Source of the DNA: DASRJW01 sp964567755
Lineage (GTDB): Bacteria; Krumholzibacteriota; Krumholzibacteriia; G020349025
NCBI GenBank assembly: GCA_964567755.1
Contig: CAZMNW010000047.1
Location: 103,121-167,120, forward strand
Length of the DNA stretch: 64,000 nt
Reading direction: 5' to 3'
Below, piece after piece: positions 9,352-18,315 of this stretch (positions are counted from its first letter, which is position 1; each line of letters begins with the position of its first letter). The translations under genes were made by a program, and so were the position numbers. The notes beneath the pieces are model-generated. The model was not told where the DNA came from. It did no database searches and saw only the letters and a program-made list of their open reading frames with translations.

Positions 9352-11388
9352 ATGACCGCGACACCCGAGCAGGAGCTCCTGGCCGAACGCATTCGCGCCC
9401 TGCCGGAAGAGCCCGGCGTCTATCTCTTCAAGGACGCCAAGGGCAAGGTGCTCTATGTCGGCAAGGCCAAGTCGATCCGCGACCGCGCGCGCAACTACCT
9501 CGGAGCCACGAGCGACGACAACCCGAAGACGCGCGCGCTCATGCAGCGCGCCCGCGACGTCGATTACGTCAGCACCCGCACCGAGGTGGAGGCACTGATC
9601 CTCGAGTGTAACCTCATCAAGGAATACCGGCCGCGTTACAACATTCGTCTGCGGGACGACAAAAAGTATCCCTACATTCGCATCACGCACGACCGCTTTC
9701 CGCGCGTGTTCTTGACCCGCACGTTGGTGACCGATGGCAGCGACTACTTCGGTCCGTATTCCGACGTCGGCGCGATGCGCCGCACCTTGGCCTTGTTGCA
9801 GCGCGTGTTCCAGTGCCGGCCGTGCACGCCCGAATCGTTGGACGGCATCGATCGCCCGTGCCTGTACTACGACATCAAGATGTGCCAGGCGCCCTGCGTC
9901 GGCCTGCAGTCGCAGAGCGAGTACCTGCGCGCCATGGACGACGTGCGGTTGTTCCTCGGCGGGCGCACCACAGAACTCGTGAAACGACTGCGCGAGCGCA
10001 TGCAGAGCGAGAGCGAGGCGCTGGAGTTCGAACGCGCCGGGCGCACGCGCGACCAGCTGCGCGCCATCGAGCGCATCACCGACCGCTTGCGCACGTTGGT
10101 GGGGCAGGACGTGGATCGCGACGCCGTCGCCATGCGCCGCGACGGCGAGTACGCTGCCGGCGTCGTGCTCAAGATCCGCGGCGGCAAGCTGCTGGCGACC
10201 GAGACCTTCTACTTTACTGCCGGCACCGAGAGCGACACGGTGGCATTCACCGCCTTCTTCGAGCAGTACTACAACTCGACCGGCGCCATTCCCGACGAGA
10301 TCCTGACCAGCGACATCTTGGCCGAACCCGAGCTGCTGGCGACGTGGCTCGGCGAAAAAGCCGGCACCGGCGTGCGGCTCACTCAGCCGCAGCGCGGCGA
10401 CAAACACACGCTCCTCGGACTCGCGCTCAAGAACGCGAGCCTCAAGCTCGACGAGTGGCTCATTGCGCACGGCAAGGCCGGTCAACGCGCACCGGACGAG
10501 ATCGTGGCGCTGCGCGACGCGCTCGGCATCCGTGAGCTGCCGCGGCGCATCGAGTGCTTCGACATCTCCAACTTCCAGAGCGGGTCGCCGGTGGCGTCCC
10601 TCGTGCACTTCGAGGCCGGTCAGGCAGTCAAGCAGCGCTATCGCCACTTCCGCATCCACGGCATCCGCGCCCCCAACGACTTCGCCATGATGGAGCACGT
10701 GGTGGAACGTCACTTCCGCTCGCTGCTGCAGGACGCGCTACCCTTGCCGTCGCTGGTGGTGGTGGATGGCGGCCGCGGTCAGCTCGCCGCCGCGGTGCGC
10801 GCGCTCGATGCGCTCGACCTCGGATCACGCGTGCATTTGCTGGGTCTGGCGAAACGCCAGGAGGAGATCTTCCGCCCCGGTTCGTCCGCACCATTGTTGT
10901 TGCCGCGCACGTCGCCAGCGCTCAAGCTGTTGCAGCGCGTCCGCGATGAAGCGCATCGCTTCGCCGTCGGCTACCACCGCAGACTCGCAGGCCAAGAGCT
11001 GGTGCGCTCGGCCCTCGACGACATCCCGGGTGTCGGCGTCAAGACGCGCGCCGCGTTGCTGCGTCATTTCGGTTCGGTGGATGCGATTGGACAGGCGCGT
11101 GCCGACGATCTCTGCGCCGTTCCCGGCGTCGGTGCCGCGATCGCCGAACGCATCCTGGCGGTGCTGTCGCACCCGGCGCTCAGGGCGGGCGCGACACATG
11201 CGCAACCCGAGCCCAGCGCGGTGCCCGATTCGCCAATGGACGAGCCGAGCGATGCCGGCGGCACGAACGTGGGCGCGGCCGACGCGCTTCTCGGGCCAGA
11301 GGATTCCCCAGCGCCCGACGACGACGCCAGCAGTGGCGACCTGCTGGCGCGCGAGTTCGACCTCGACGCCGAAACGGGGAGCGGATGA
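9352..11388 (+). CDS. uvrC: UvrABC excinuclease subunit C
   Basis: The dual-incision nuclease of nucleotide excision repair. The 678 residues show the full order: GIY-YIG nuclease (PGVYLFKDAKGKVLYVGKAK, residues about 18-40), a cysteine-bearing region, the UVR domain (EALEFERAGRTRDQLRAIERI), the RNase H-like second nuclease with catalytic aspartates in FDISN and VVDGGRGQ, and tandem helix-hairpin-helix motifs (IPGVGVKTRA, VPGVGAAIAERIL). The last 70 residues are an acidic, Pro/Ala-rich tail that is probably disordered. The ATG at 9352 follows GGCGAGG; earlier in-frame codons read as divergent upstream DNA. The stop overlaps the xerD start (ATGA), indicating translational coupling. Confidence 0.96.
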   Translation: MTATPEQELLAERIRALPEEPGVYLFKDAKGKVLYVGKAKSIRDRARNYLGATSDDNPKTRALMQRARDVDYVSTRTEVEALILECNLIKEYRPRYNIRLRDDKKYPYIRITHDRFPRVFLTRTLVTDGSDYFGPYSDVGAMRRTLALLQRVFQCRPCTPESLDGIDRPCLYYDIKMCQAPCVGLQSQSEYLRAMDDVRLFLGGRTTELVKRLRERMQSESEALEFERAGRTRDQLRAIERITDRLRTLVGQDVDRDAVAMRRDGEYAAGVVLKIRGGKLLATETFYFTAGTESDTVAFTAFFEQYYNSTGAIPDEILTSDILAEPELLATWLGEKAGTGVRLTQPQRGDKHTLLGLALKNASLKLDEWLIAHGKAGQRAPDEIVALRDALGIRELPRRIECFDISNFQSGSPVASLVHFEAGQAVKQRYRHFRIHGIRAPNDFAMMEHVVERHFRSLLQDALPLPSLVVVDGGRGQLAAAVRALDALDLGSRVHLLGLAKRQEEIFRPGSSAPLLLPRTSPALKLLQRVRDEAHRFAVGYHRRLAGQELVRSALDDIPGVGVKTRAALLRHFGSVDAIGQARADDLCAVPGVGAAIAERILAVLSHPALRAGATHAQPEPSAVPDSPMDEPSDAGGTNVGAADALLGPEDSPAPDDDASSGDLLAREFDLDAETGSG

Positions 11389-12305
11389 CTCGTCAGACTC
11401 CCGCGACCCTCGACGAGCTGCAGCGTGCGCGCGAGCGCTATCTCGTGCATCTCTTGGTGGAGCGCGGCCTCGCCGCCACCACGCTCGATGCCTATGGTCG
11501 CGATCTCGACACCTATCTGCATGTGCTCGCAGAGCGCGGCGTCCGTACCGCGGCCGCCATCGACAGGCAGCAAGTGCACGCCTATCTCGCCAGCCAAACG
11601 CAGGAAGGAATGGGGCCGGCGACACGGGCCCGACGCCTGGCGGCGCTGCGCGGTTTCCATCGCTTCCTGGTGCTCGAAGGCCTGGTGGCGGACTCGGCGC
11701 TCGAAGGCCTGCGCGGGCCGCGCCGCGGCTTGCGCTTGCCGTCCGTGCTCACCGTGTCCGAGATCGAGCGCTTGTGCGCCGTGCCTTCGCCCGAGAGCGT
11801 GCTCGGGCAGCGCGACCGCGCCGCGCTCGAGCTGACTTACGCCGCGGGGCTGCGTGTGTCGGAGATCTGCACCTTGGCGCTCGAAGGTCTCGATTGCCGC
11901 GCGCGGCACGTCCGCGTCTTCGGCAAAGGTGCCAAGGAACGCCTGGTGCCGGTTGGCCGCGCCGCGATCGCAGCCTGCGAACGCTGGCTCGGCGACGGCC
12001 GGCCGCGCCTTCTGCGCGGTCGCGTGGCGCCGAGCTTCCTCCTGAACGCGCGCGGCGGCACGCTGTCGCGCATGGGCTTCTGGAAGATGCTGCGCAAGCA
12101 CGCCATCGCTGCGGGGCTCACCCGCCACCTCACGCCGCACACGCTGCGCCATTCCTTCGCCACCCATCTCTTGGAAGGCGGCGCCGACCTGCGCGTCGTG
12201 CAAGAACTCCTCGGCCATGCCGACATCGGCACGACGCAGATCTACACGCTCGTCGACCGCCAGTACCTGCACGAGGTCTACCGTACGTTCCATCCCCGCG
12301 CCTGA
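11385..12305 (+). CDS. xerD: Site-specific tyrosine recombinase XerD/XerC
   Basis: A 306-residue tyrosine recombinase that resolves chromosome dimers at dif sites together with a partner Xer protein. The N-terminal SAM-like core-binding domain covers about residues 10-95. The catalytic domain holds Arg in GLRVSEI, the HTLRHSFATHLLEGGADLRVVQ core (H-x-x-R), GHADIGTTQIYT with the second His and the nucleophilic Tyr, and the typical FHPRA end. It sits in an operon-like run of housekeeping genes and overlaps uvrC by 4 bases, so it is the cellular Xer rather than an element integrase. XerC cannot be fully excluded. Confidence 0.9.
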   Translation: MTRQTPATLDELQRARERYLVHLLVERGLAATTLDAYGRDLDTYLHVLAERGVRTAAAIDRQQVHAYLASQTQEGMGPATRARRLAALRGFHRFLVLEGLVADSALEGLRGPRRGLRLPSVLTVSEIERLCAVPSPESVLGQRDRAALELTYAAGLRVSEICTLALEGLDCRARHVRVFGKGAKERLVPVGRAAIAACERWLGDGRPRLLRGRVAPSFLLNARGGTLSRMGFWKMLRKHAIAAGLTRHLTPHTLRHSFATHLLEGGADLRVVQELLGHADIGTTQIYTLVDRQYLHEVYRTFHPRA

Positions 12306-12377
12306 CGGTCGTTCCGAGTTCGAGCCCAGAAGCACCCTGTGTTAGCATGGTGCGTTCGCGCAGGGGAGGAGTGAACC

Positions 12378-13391
12378 GTGCCCACCGTGCTCAGCGGCAT
12401 GCGCCCCACCGGGCGGTTGCATCTTGGCAACTACACCGGTGCCTTGGAAAACTGGCTGCGCTTTCAGACCGAATACGAGTCGTTTTTCATGGTCGCCGAC
12501 ATGCACGCGCTCACCACCGACCTCGACACGCAGTCGATCGCGCTCTCGACCCGCGAGATGGTGATCGACTGGGTGGCGGCAGGGCTCGATCCGGAGCAGG
12601 CACCCATCTTCGTGCAGTCGCAAGTGCCGGAGCATGCCGAGCTGCATCTCATTTTCTCGATGCTGATCACATTGGCGCGTCTCGAGCGCAACCCCACTGT
12701 CAAGGATCAGGTGCGCGACTTGGGGCTCGAAGAAACCGTGACCTACGGCCACCTCGGCTACCCGGTGCTGCAGGCCGCCGACATCTTGTTGTACAAGGGC
12801 GACCTGGTGCCGGTGGGGGAGGATCAGGCCCCGCACGTCGAGATGACGCGCGAGATCGCACGGCGTTTCAACAACACCTTCGGTCCCGTGTTTCCCATCC
12901 CGGAAACCAAGCTCACCGCTTTCGCGCGCTTCCCGGGCATCGACGGCCAGCGCATGAGCAAGTCGCTGGGCAATACCATCGGCTTCACCGATCCGCCCGA
13001 GGCCATCCAGCAGCGCATGCGGCGCGCCGCCATCGATCCGCAGCGGGTGCGCCAGGACGACCCGGGGCACCCGGAGGCGTGCACCGTCTTCGTCTACCAT
13101 CAGCGCTTCACGTCGCCCGACCAGATCGACACCATCGCCGCCGAATGCCGGGCTGGCGCAAGCGTGCGCAGCTGCTTCGACTGCAAGATGGAGGCCGCGG
13201 CCACCATCTCGACGACGTTTGCCGCCGCGCGCGAACAGCGCGCGCAGTTGGAAGCCGAGCCCGAGCGTGTCGACGCATTGCTGCGTCAGGGCAACGAGCG
13301 CGCCCGCGAGCGGGCGAGCGCCACCATGCGCGAAGTACGCGCGGTCATGGGTTTGGGAGGTTCGCACATTCGCAAGGTGGGGGACGCATGA
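12378..13391 (+). CDS. trpS: Tryptophanyl-tRNA synthetase
   Basis: Class I synthetase charging tRNA-Trp, 337 residues, the usual length. The ATP-binding HIGH-type motif is TGRLHLGNY near residue 10 and the KMSKS loop is QRMSKSLGN near residue 195. The GTG/ATG ambiguity is small: the start at 12378 has a GGGGAGGAG site upstream. The 72-base gap from xerD contains no clear terminator. Its stop overlaps the scpA start by 4 bases. Confidence 0.96.
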   Translation: MPTVLSGMRPTGRLHLGNYTGALENWLRFQTEYESFFMVADMHALTTDLDTQSIALSTREMVIDWVAAGLDPEQAPIFVQSQVPEHAELHLIFSMLITLARLERNPTVKDQVRDLGLEETVTYGHLGYPVLQAADILLYKGDLVPVGEDQAPHVEMTREIARRFNNTFGPVFPIPETKLTAFARFPGIDGQRMSKSLGNTIGFTDPPEAIQQRMRRAAIDPQRVRQDDPGHPEACTVFVYHQRFTSPDQIDTIAAECRAGASVRSCFDCKMEAAATISTTFAAAREQRAQLEAEPERVDALLRQGNERARERASATMREVRAVMGLGGSHIRKVGDA

Positions 13392-14164
13392 CCTACGTCG
13401 TCAAGCTCGAACAGTTCGAAGGCCCGCTCGACCTGTTGCTCTATCTCATTCAGCGCGAGGAAATGGACATCTACGATATCCCCATCGCGCGCATCACCGC
13501 CCAGTACTTGCAACACATCGAAAGGATGGAGCGGCTGGATCTCGACATCGCCGGCGACTTCCTGGTGATGGCCGCGACGTTATTGCGCATCAAGGCACGC
13601 CTGCTGCTGCCGGTGCAGCGCCCCAGCGAGGAACGCGACGAGGACCCGCGCGCCGAGCTCGTGCAGCGCCTGCTCGAATACAAGAAATACAAGGAAGCAG
13701 CCCGCACGCTCGAGGGCCACGAGAGCGCCAGCCTGGCCACTTTCGCCAGGCCCTTCGATGCAGCCCTGCTCGAAGACGCCAAGGCGCACGGCGACGAAGA
13801 GATCTTCGCCGTCGACCTGCCGCAGCTGATGAAAGCGCTGCAGGGCGTGCTGCGTCGCTTTGAGTCGGTCGTCACCCACGAGATCGTGCTCGAGACCGAA
13901 TCGTTGGAGGACAAGACCGCCTGGCTGCAAGACTGCCTGCGCCGCCAAGGACGCCTGCGTTTCGCCGACATCTTTGCCAGCGCCCGCAGCCGCCTCGAGG
14001 TCATCGTCACCTTCATGGCGCTGCTCGAGCTCATCAAGGCCCGGACGCTACGCACGCATCAGGCCGAGAATTTCAGCGACCTGTGGATCTTCGCTACCGA
14101 TGCCCGCGCCGCAGAAACCCTGCCGGCCGTCCCACCGGCGGCACTGTCGGAGGACACCCCATGA
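13388..14164 (+). CDS. scpA: Segregation and condensation protein A
   Basis: The kleisin subunit of the SMC-ScpA-ScpB chromosome condensation complex, 258 residues. The N-terminus YVVKLEQFEGPLDLLLYLIQ and the DIYDIPIARITAQYL segment are the SMC-neck-binding helices typical of ScpA; the C-terminal winged-helix region (VTFMALLELIKAR) binds the SMC head. Overlaps trpS (ATGA) and scpB (ATGA) by 4 bases on either side, a normal arrangement for this operon. Smc itself is not in the window. Confidence 0.95.
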   Translation: MTYVVKLEQFEGPLDLLLYLIQREEMDIYDIPIARITAQYLQHIERMERLDLDIAGDFLVMAATLLRIKARLLLPVQRPSEERDEDPRAELVQRLLEYKKYKEAARTLEGHESASLATFARPFDAALLEDAKAHGDEEIFAVDLPQLMKALQGVLRRFESVVTHEIVLETESLEDKTAWLQDCLRRQGRLRFADIFASARSRLEVIVTFMALLELIKARTLRTHQAENFSDLWIFATDARAAETLPAVPPAALSEDTP

Positions 14165-14973
14165 ACGTGAAGACTTGCCTCGAGGCGCTGCTGTTCGCCA
14201 CCGACCAACCGCTGACCTTGGCGCGCATTCACGAAGTGCTGCCGGATGTGCCGCGCGAGGACGTGGCCGCAGCGCTCGCAGCGCTGGAAACCGAACATGA
14301 AGAGGACGGACGCGCGCTACGCGTGCAGCGCGTCGCCGGAGGCCTGCAGCTCGTCACCAAACCGGAGTACGCCGACGTCGTGCGCCGGCTGTTCGTCGGC
14401 AAACGGCGCGTGCGTCTGACCAAGCCGGCGCTCGAAGCGCTGGCCATCATCGCCTACAAGCAACCGACCACGCGGCCCGAGGTCGACGCCATTCGCGGCG
14501 TCAGCAGCGGCGGCGTCGTCGAAACACTGCTCGAACGCAATCTCGTGCGCATCGCGGGTCGCGCCGACAGCGTCGGCCGGCCGTTGCTCTACGCCACGTC
14601 ATCCGAGTTCTTGCAGTATCTCGGGTTGGATTCGCTGCGCGATCTTCCCAGCCTCGAAGAGCTCGAGGCGATGCTGGCCGCGCGCGAGGACGAGGCACGA
14701 CGTCAGGAAGAGGACGAGATGCGCGAGCTGTCGCAGTCTGCGGCGACGCAGACAGACAAGACAGCCGACGCCGCCGCAAAGATCGAAGAGAAGCCACCGG
14801 CGGCCGTCTTGGCGACGCTCGACGATCTCGATCTCGAGCTGCGCCAGCGCGGCGAGGCCATCGATGCCTTGACGGCGCGTGGCACCGGGGAACGTCGCAC
14901 GCGGCCTGCGCCCGCGGCCAGATTGGAACCCGAAGGCGACGCGGAAGCGACGACGGAATCGGAGGCTGGCTGA
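14161..14973 (+). CDS. scpB: Segregation and condensation protein B
   Basis: Winged-helix partner of ScpA, 270 residues. The conserved LEALLFATDQPLTLARI opening and the ALEALAIIAYKQPTTRPEVDAIRGV core identify it. Residues from about 185 onward form a long acidic, Ala/Glu/Thr-rich tail that exceeds the compact family core and is probably disordered. It starts inside the scpA stop (ATGA) and is followed by the pseudouridine synthase gene after 9 bases. Confidence 0.95.
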   Translation: MNVKTCLEALLFATDQPLTLARIHEVLPDVPREDVAAALAALETEHEEDGRALRVQRVAGGLQLVTKPEYADVVRRLFVGKRRVRLTKPALEALAIIAYKQPTTRPEVDAIRGVSSGGVVETLLERNLVRIAGRADSVGRPLLYATSSEFLQYLGLDSLRDLPSLEELEAMLAAREDEARRQEEDEMRELSQSAATQTDKTADAAAKIEEKPPAAVLATLDDLDLELRQRGEAIDALTARGTGERRTRPAPAARLEPEGDAEATTESEAG

Positions 14974-14982
14974 AGGCTGCAC

Positions 14983-15720
14983 ATGCGTTTGAACCGATAT
15001 CTGGCGGCGTGCGGTCTGGGCAGTCGGCGCGGCTGTGAACAGCTGATCACGTGCGGCCGCGTCCGCGTCAATGGGCAGCCGGCGCATCTCGCACTCCAGG
15101 TGGCGCCCACCGACCAGGTTTGCGTCGATGGTGCGGAGGTGCGCCAACAAGACGGTGGCGTGTGGATGCTGCACAAACCGCGCGGAGCCATCAGCACGGT
15201 ACACGATCCGCAGGGCCGCCGCACGGTGGCGGACGTGGCGCGCGCACACGGCCTTTCCCAACGACTGTTCCCCATCGGACGGCTCGATCGTGAGACGACC
15301 GGTTTGCTGCTCCTGAGCAACGATGGTGCATTGGCATTCCAGCTGACGCACCCTTCTTGGGGCATCGAAAAAGAATACGAAGCGGACGTCTCGCGCGCGC
15401 TCATGCCGGCCGAGCTCGACCGCCTGCGTGCGGGGATCGAGCTGGACGACGGACTGTCGGCACCCTGCACGGTGACGCAAGAGACCCGAACGACGGGTGC
15501 ATTGCTGCGGCTCGTCCTGCACGAGGGCCGCAAGCGGCAGATCCGTCGCATGCTGCAGACGCTCGCCGTTCCCTTGCTGCATTTGCACCGGTCCCGCGTC
15601 GGGCCGCTTCGGCTCGGCGATCTGCCTCTCGGCGAGCTGCGCGCGCTCGGTCCCGAGGAGCGCAGTGCCTTACTCGCCGTGTTGGCGCAGCCGAGGCCAA
15701 GCGCCAAGCCGTCTGCGTGA
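14983..15720 (+). CDS. rluB: RsuA/RluB-family pseudouridine synthase
   Basis: Converts a uridine of rRNA to pseudouridine. The 245-residue protein has an N-terminal S4 RNA-binding domain (MRLNRYLAACGLGSRRGCEQLI) and a catalytic domain with GRLDRETTGLLLLSNDG, whose Asp is the catalytic residue, and the EGRKRQIRRML motif. Position directly after scpB is the standard place for rluB in many bacteria, which favours RluB over RsuA/E/F; the site specificity is otherwise inferred. Confidence 0.87.
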   Translation: MRLNRYLAACGLGSRRGCEQLITCGRVRVNGQPAHLALQVAPTDQVCVDGAEVRQQDGGVWMLHKPRGAISTVHDPQGRRTVADVARAHGLSQRLFPIGRLDRETTGLLLLSNDGALAFQLTHPSWGIEKEYEADVSRALMPAELDRLRAGIELDDGLSAPCTVTQETRTTGALLRLVLHEGRKRQIRRMLQTLAVPLLHLHRSRVGPLRLGDLPLGELRALGPEERSALLAVLAQPRPSAKPSA

Positions 15721-15730
15721 GGGGGAGTCC

Positions 15731-16774
15731 GTGCGCATCGTCTTTCGCGCCAACGCCAGCGCACGCCAGATCGAGCGCGTCGAACGCCTGCTCCAGCAGC
15801 TGCGTTGTCGCACCCGGCGTTCGCGCGGACCGGACGGCGTCGTTGTCGGCGTCGTCGGCGATGAGAGCCTGCTCGCCGACCGACACGTCGAGCGCCTGCC
15901 TGGAGTGGCCTGCATCCTGCCCTTCACTCGCCCTTACAAACAAGCGAGCCGCGAGTTCTGCCAAGAGAACTCGGTGGTTGCCGTCGGCGATTTGGCGATC
16001 GGCGGCGAGCGCGTCGTGGTGATGGCGGGGCCGTGTTCGGTGGAAACGCACGACGGGTTGTTCGAGGTGGCACGGCGGGTGAAAGCCGCCGGCGCTTCGA
16101 TCCTGCGTGGCGGGGCCTTCAAGCCCCGCAGCTCGCCTTATTCTTTCCAAGGTCTCGGGCGCGAAGGCCTCGAGCTGCTGCGTCAAGCGAGCACCGCCAC
16201 CGGTCTCGCGGTCGTCACCGAAGTGATGGACACGCGGCATGTGGAACTGGTGTCGCGCTACGCCGACATCCTCCAGATCGGTGCGCGCAACGTGCAGAAC
16301 TTCGACTTGTTGCGCGAGGTGGGGCAGAGTCGCAAGCCGGTGCTGATCAAGCGCGGCATGATGACGACGATCGAGGAATACCTGCTCTGCGCCGAGTACA
16401 TCCTCACCGAAGGCAACGACAAAGTGGTGCTCTGCGAGCGCGGCATCCGTACCTTCGACACGCTGACGCGCAATACCCTCGATCTCTGTGCCGTCCCGGT
16501 GATCCACAACTTGAGCCACCTGCCCATCATCGTCGATCCCAGCCATGGCACGGGGGATTGGCGTTACGTGACGCCGATGGCACGCGCCGCCATCGCCGCC
16601 GGCGCCGATGGGCTCATGATCGAAGTGCACGCGCACCCGGACCAAGCCTTCAGCGACGGCCCGCAGTCGCTCACCCCGGATCGTTTCGATCGCATGATGC
16701 AGGAGCTCCAGCCCTTGGCGCGTGCGCTCGGACGCACGCTCGACCATTCCGACGCCGCGGGGAATGAGCCATGA
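15731..16774 (+). CDS. aroF: 3-deoxy-7-phosphoheptulonate (DAHP) synthase, type I-beta
   Basis: First enzyme of the shikimate pathway, condensing phosphoenolpyruvate with erythrose-4-phosphate. The 347-residue protein has an N-terminal ferredoxin-like regulatory domain (about residues 1-70) and a TIM-barrel core with MAGPCSVE, LRGGAFKPRSSPYSFQGLG and DPSHGTG metal/substrate motifs. This is the single-chain AroF/AroG type found fused to or near aromatic genes, probably feedback-controlled through the N-domain. The start is GTG at 15731 behind a GGGGGAG site. Its stop overlaps the next start (ATGA). Confidence 0.93.
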   Translation: MRIVFRANASARQIERVERLLQQLRCRTRRSRGPDGVVVGVVGDESLLADRHVERLPGVACILPFTRPYKQASREFCQENSVVAVGDLAIGGERVVVMAGPCSVETHDGLFEVARRVKAAGASILRGGAFKPRSSPYSFQGLGREGLELLRQASTATGLAVVTEVMDTRHVELVSRYADILQIGARNVQNFDLLREVGQSRKPVLIKRGMMTTIEEYLLCAEYILTEGNDKVVLCERGIRTFDTLTRNTLDLCAVPVIHNLSHLPIIVDPSHGTGDWRYVTPMARAAIAAGADGLMIEVHAHPDQAFSDGPQSLTPDRFDRMMQELQPLARALGRTLDHSDAAGNEP

Positions 16775-18264
16775 CCGCGCCGCCTCCGGCGCGTTTCGCC
16801 TTCCATGCCGGCGAGCGCGAGTCGTTGCCGGCGCGCATCGCCGCGCATGCGGGCGCGCTCGGCGGGCTTGTCATCGCCATCGACGGCCCAGCCGGCTCGG
16901 GCAAGAGCACCACCGCGCGCGGGGTGGCGCAACGTCTCGGCCTCCGCCACCTCGACACCGGGGCGCTCTATCGCGCCGTGACGCTGGCGGCGCAACAGCG
17001 TGGCTGCGATCTCGACGATGGTGCGGCGTTGGCGCGCTTGGTGGAAGCAGCCGCGTTGCGTGTGGAGTGTACGCATGATGGCACGCAAGTGCATCTGGGC
17101 GCGGAAAATGTCAGCGCCGCGATTCGTGCCGCCGCTGTCAGTGCCGCGGTATCGCACGTGAGCGCGCATCCCGCGGTGCGGGACGCCATGCTCGGCTTGC
17201 AGCAGCGGTTGGCGTCGGCCGGCGGCACCGTGATGGAAGGGCGCGACATCGGCACCGTCGTCCTGCCGCGCGCCGACCTCAAGGTTTTCCTCACTGCTGA
17301 TATGGCGATGCGCGCCGCGCGCCGGCAACGCGAAGAGGCAGCTCGCGGCGAAGCGCGTGCCGCTTCGACGGTGGAGAGCGAGATCGAAGCGCGCGATCGT
17401 GCCGATTCGACGCGTGCTCATGCACCGCTTGCCCGCGCGACCGATGCCGTCGAAGTCGACACGACTACGCTCACGATCGAGGCGCAGATCGATGCCGTGG
17501 TGGCGTTGGCGCTGCGCGTGGTGCAGCAGAACACGAGCGTGCACACGCTCCCGATCGTGGCCGAGGACTGGGAGCAACCACATTATCGACCCTTGAAACG
17601 CGTGCAATATCGGTTCGCGCGCGCGGCGATCGGCACCGTGGCGTGGACCTGGTGCGGCATGCGGCGCACGATCCACCCCGCAGCGCGTTTGCACGGCAGC
17701 GTGCTGGTCGCGTGCAATCACGTCTCGGGGCTCGACCCGCCGCTCGTGGGCGCGGCGCTCCCTTTCGAAGTCAGTTTCGTCGCCAAGCGCGAGCTGTTTC
17801 GCCCGGCGCTGGTCGGCTGGATCCTCCGCCGCTTCAACGCCTTTCCCATCCAACGCGGCACGGCCGACTACGCCGCGCTCGACCACGCCGTCGCGCTCCT
17901 CCAAGGCGGCGAAAGCGTCATCATGTTTCCCGAGGGCACGCGCCACCCGTCCGGTCGGCTCGGCGCGCCGCGTTGGGGGTTCGGCTATGTCGCGCGCCGA
18001 GCCGGACGTCCGATCGTGCCGGTGTTCGTGCGCGGGACGCAAGATCGGCGACCGCGTGGCTTGCGCCGGCATCCCCTCGAGATCTGGGTGGGGGAGCCCT
18101 TCACGCTCGGCGCCGTCCCCGACGACGCCACCGGCTACACGCAAATGGGCAACGCGGCGATGCAACGCATCGCCGGGCTCATGCTCCGGTCGGCCGCGTC
18201 CAGACCATTGGCCGGACTCGAACTGCCGGGTGAGTACGCCGATCAGGTCTTGCCCGAGCCATGA
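16771..18264 (+). CDS. cmk: Cytidylate kinase fused to 1-acylglycerol-3-phosphate acyltransferase (Cmk::PlsC)
   Basis: One uninterrupted 497-residue frame carries two enzymes. Residues about 30-255 are a (d)CMP kinase with the P-loop IDGPAGSGKSTTARG, the HLDTGALYRAVT substrate segment and MEGRDIGTVVLPRADLK. Residues about 280-470 are a PlsC-type acyltransferase with the HX4D motif NHVSGLD, FNAFPIQRG and the FPEGTR motif, which makes phosphatidic acid at the membrane. An N-terminal stretch of about 28 residues belongs to neither domain. cmk and plsC are often adjacent upstream of rpsA; here they are joined. A sequencing deletion of a stop is possible but no frameshift trace is seen. Confidence 0.92.
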   Translation: MTAPPPARFAFHAGERESLPARIAAHAGALGGLVIAIDGPAGSGKSTTARGVAQRLGLRHLDTGALYRAVTLAAQQRGCDLDDGAALARLVEAAALRVECTHDGTQVHLGAENVSAAIRAAAVSAAVSHVSAHPAVRDAMLGLQQRLASAGGTVMEGRDIGTVVLPRADLKVFLTADMAMRAARRQREEAARGEARAASTVESEIEARDRADSTRAHAPLARATDAVEVDTTTLTIEAQIDAVVALALRVVQQNTSVHTLPIVAEDWEQPHYRPLKRVQYRFARAAIGTVAWTWCGMRRTIHPAARLHGSVLVACNHVSGLDPPLVGAALPFEVSFVAKRELFRPALVGWILRRFNAFPIQRGTADYAALDHAVALLQGGESVIMFPEGTRHPSGRLGAPRWGFGYVARRAGRPIVPVFVRGTQDRRPRGLRRHPLEIWVGEPFTLGAVPDDATGYTQMGNAAMQRIAGLMLRSAASRPLAGLELPGEYADQVLPEP

Positions 18265-18315
18265 GAACGGCACCTTGAATTGGAGGAGCGCCTCGGTTGT
18301 GCCGCGGAGTTCACC

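Noticed and set aside
11385..12305. Integrase of a mobile element
   Set aside because: It is coupled to uvrC in a housekeeping operon and has the XerD-type end, so it is the chromosomal dimer-resolution recombinase.
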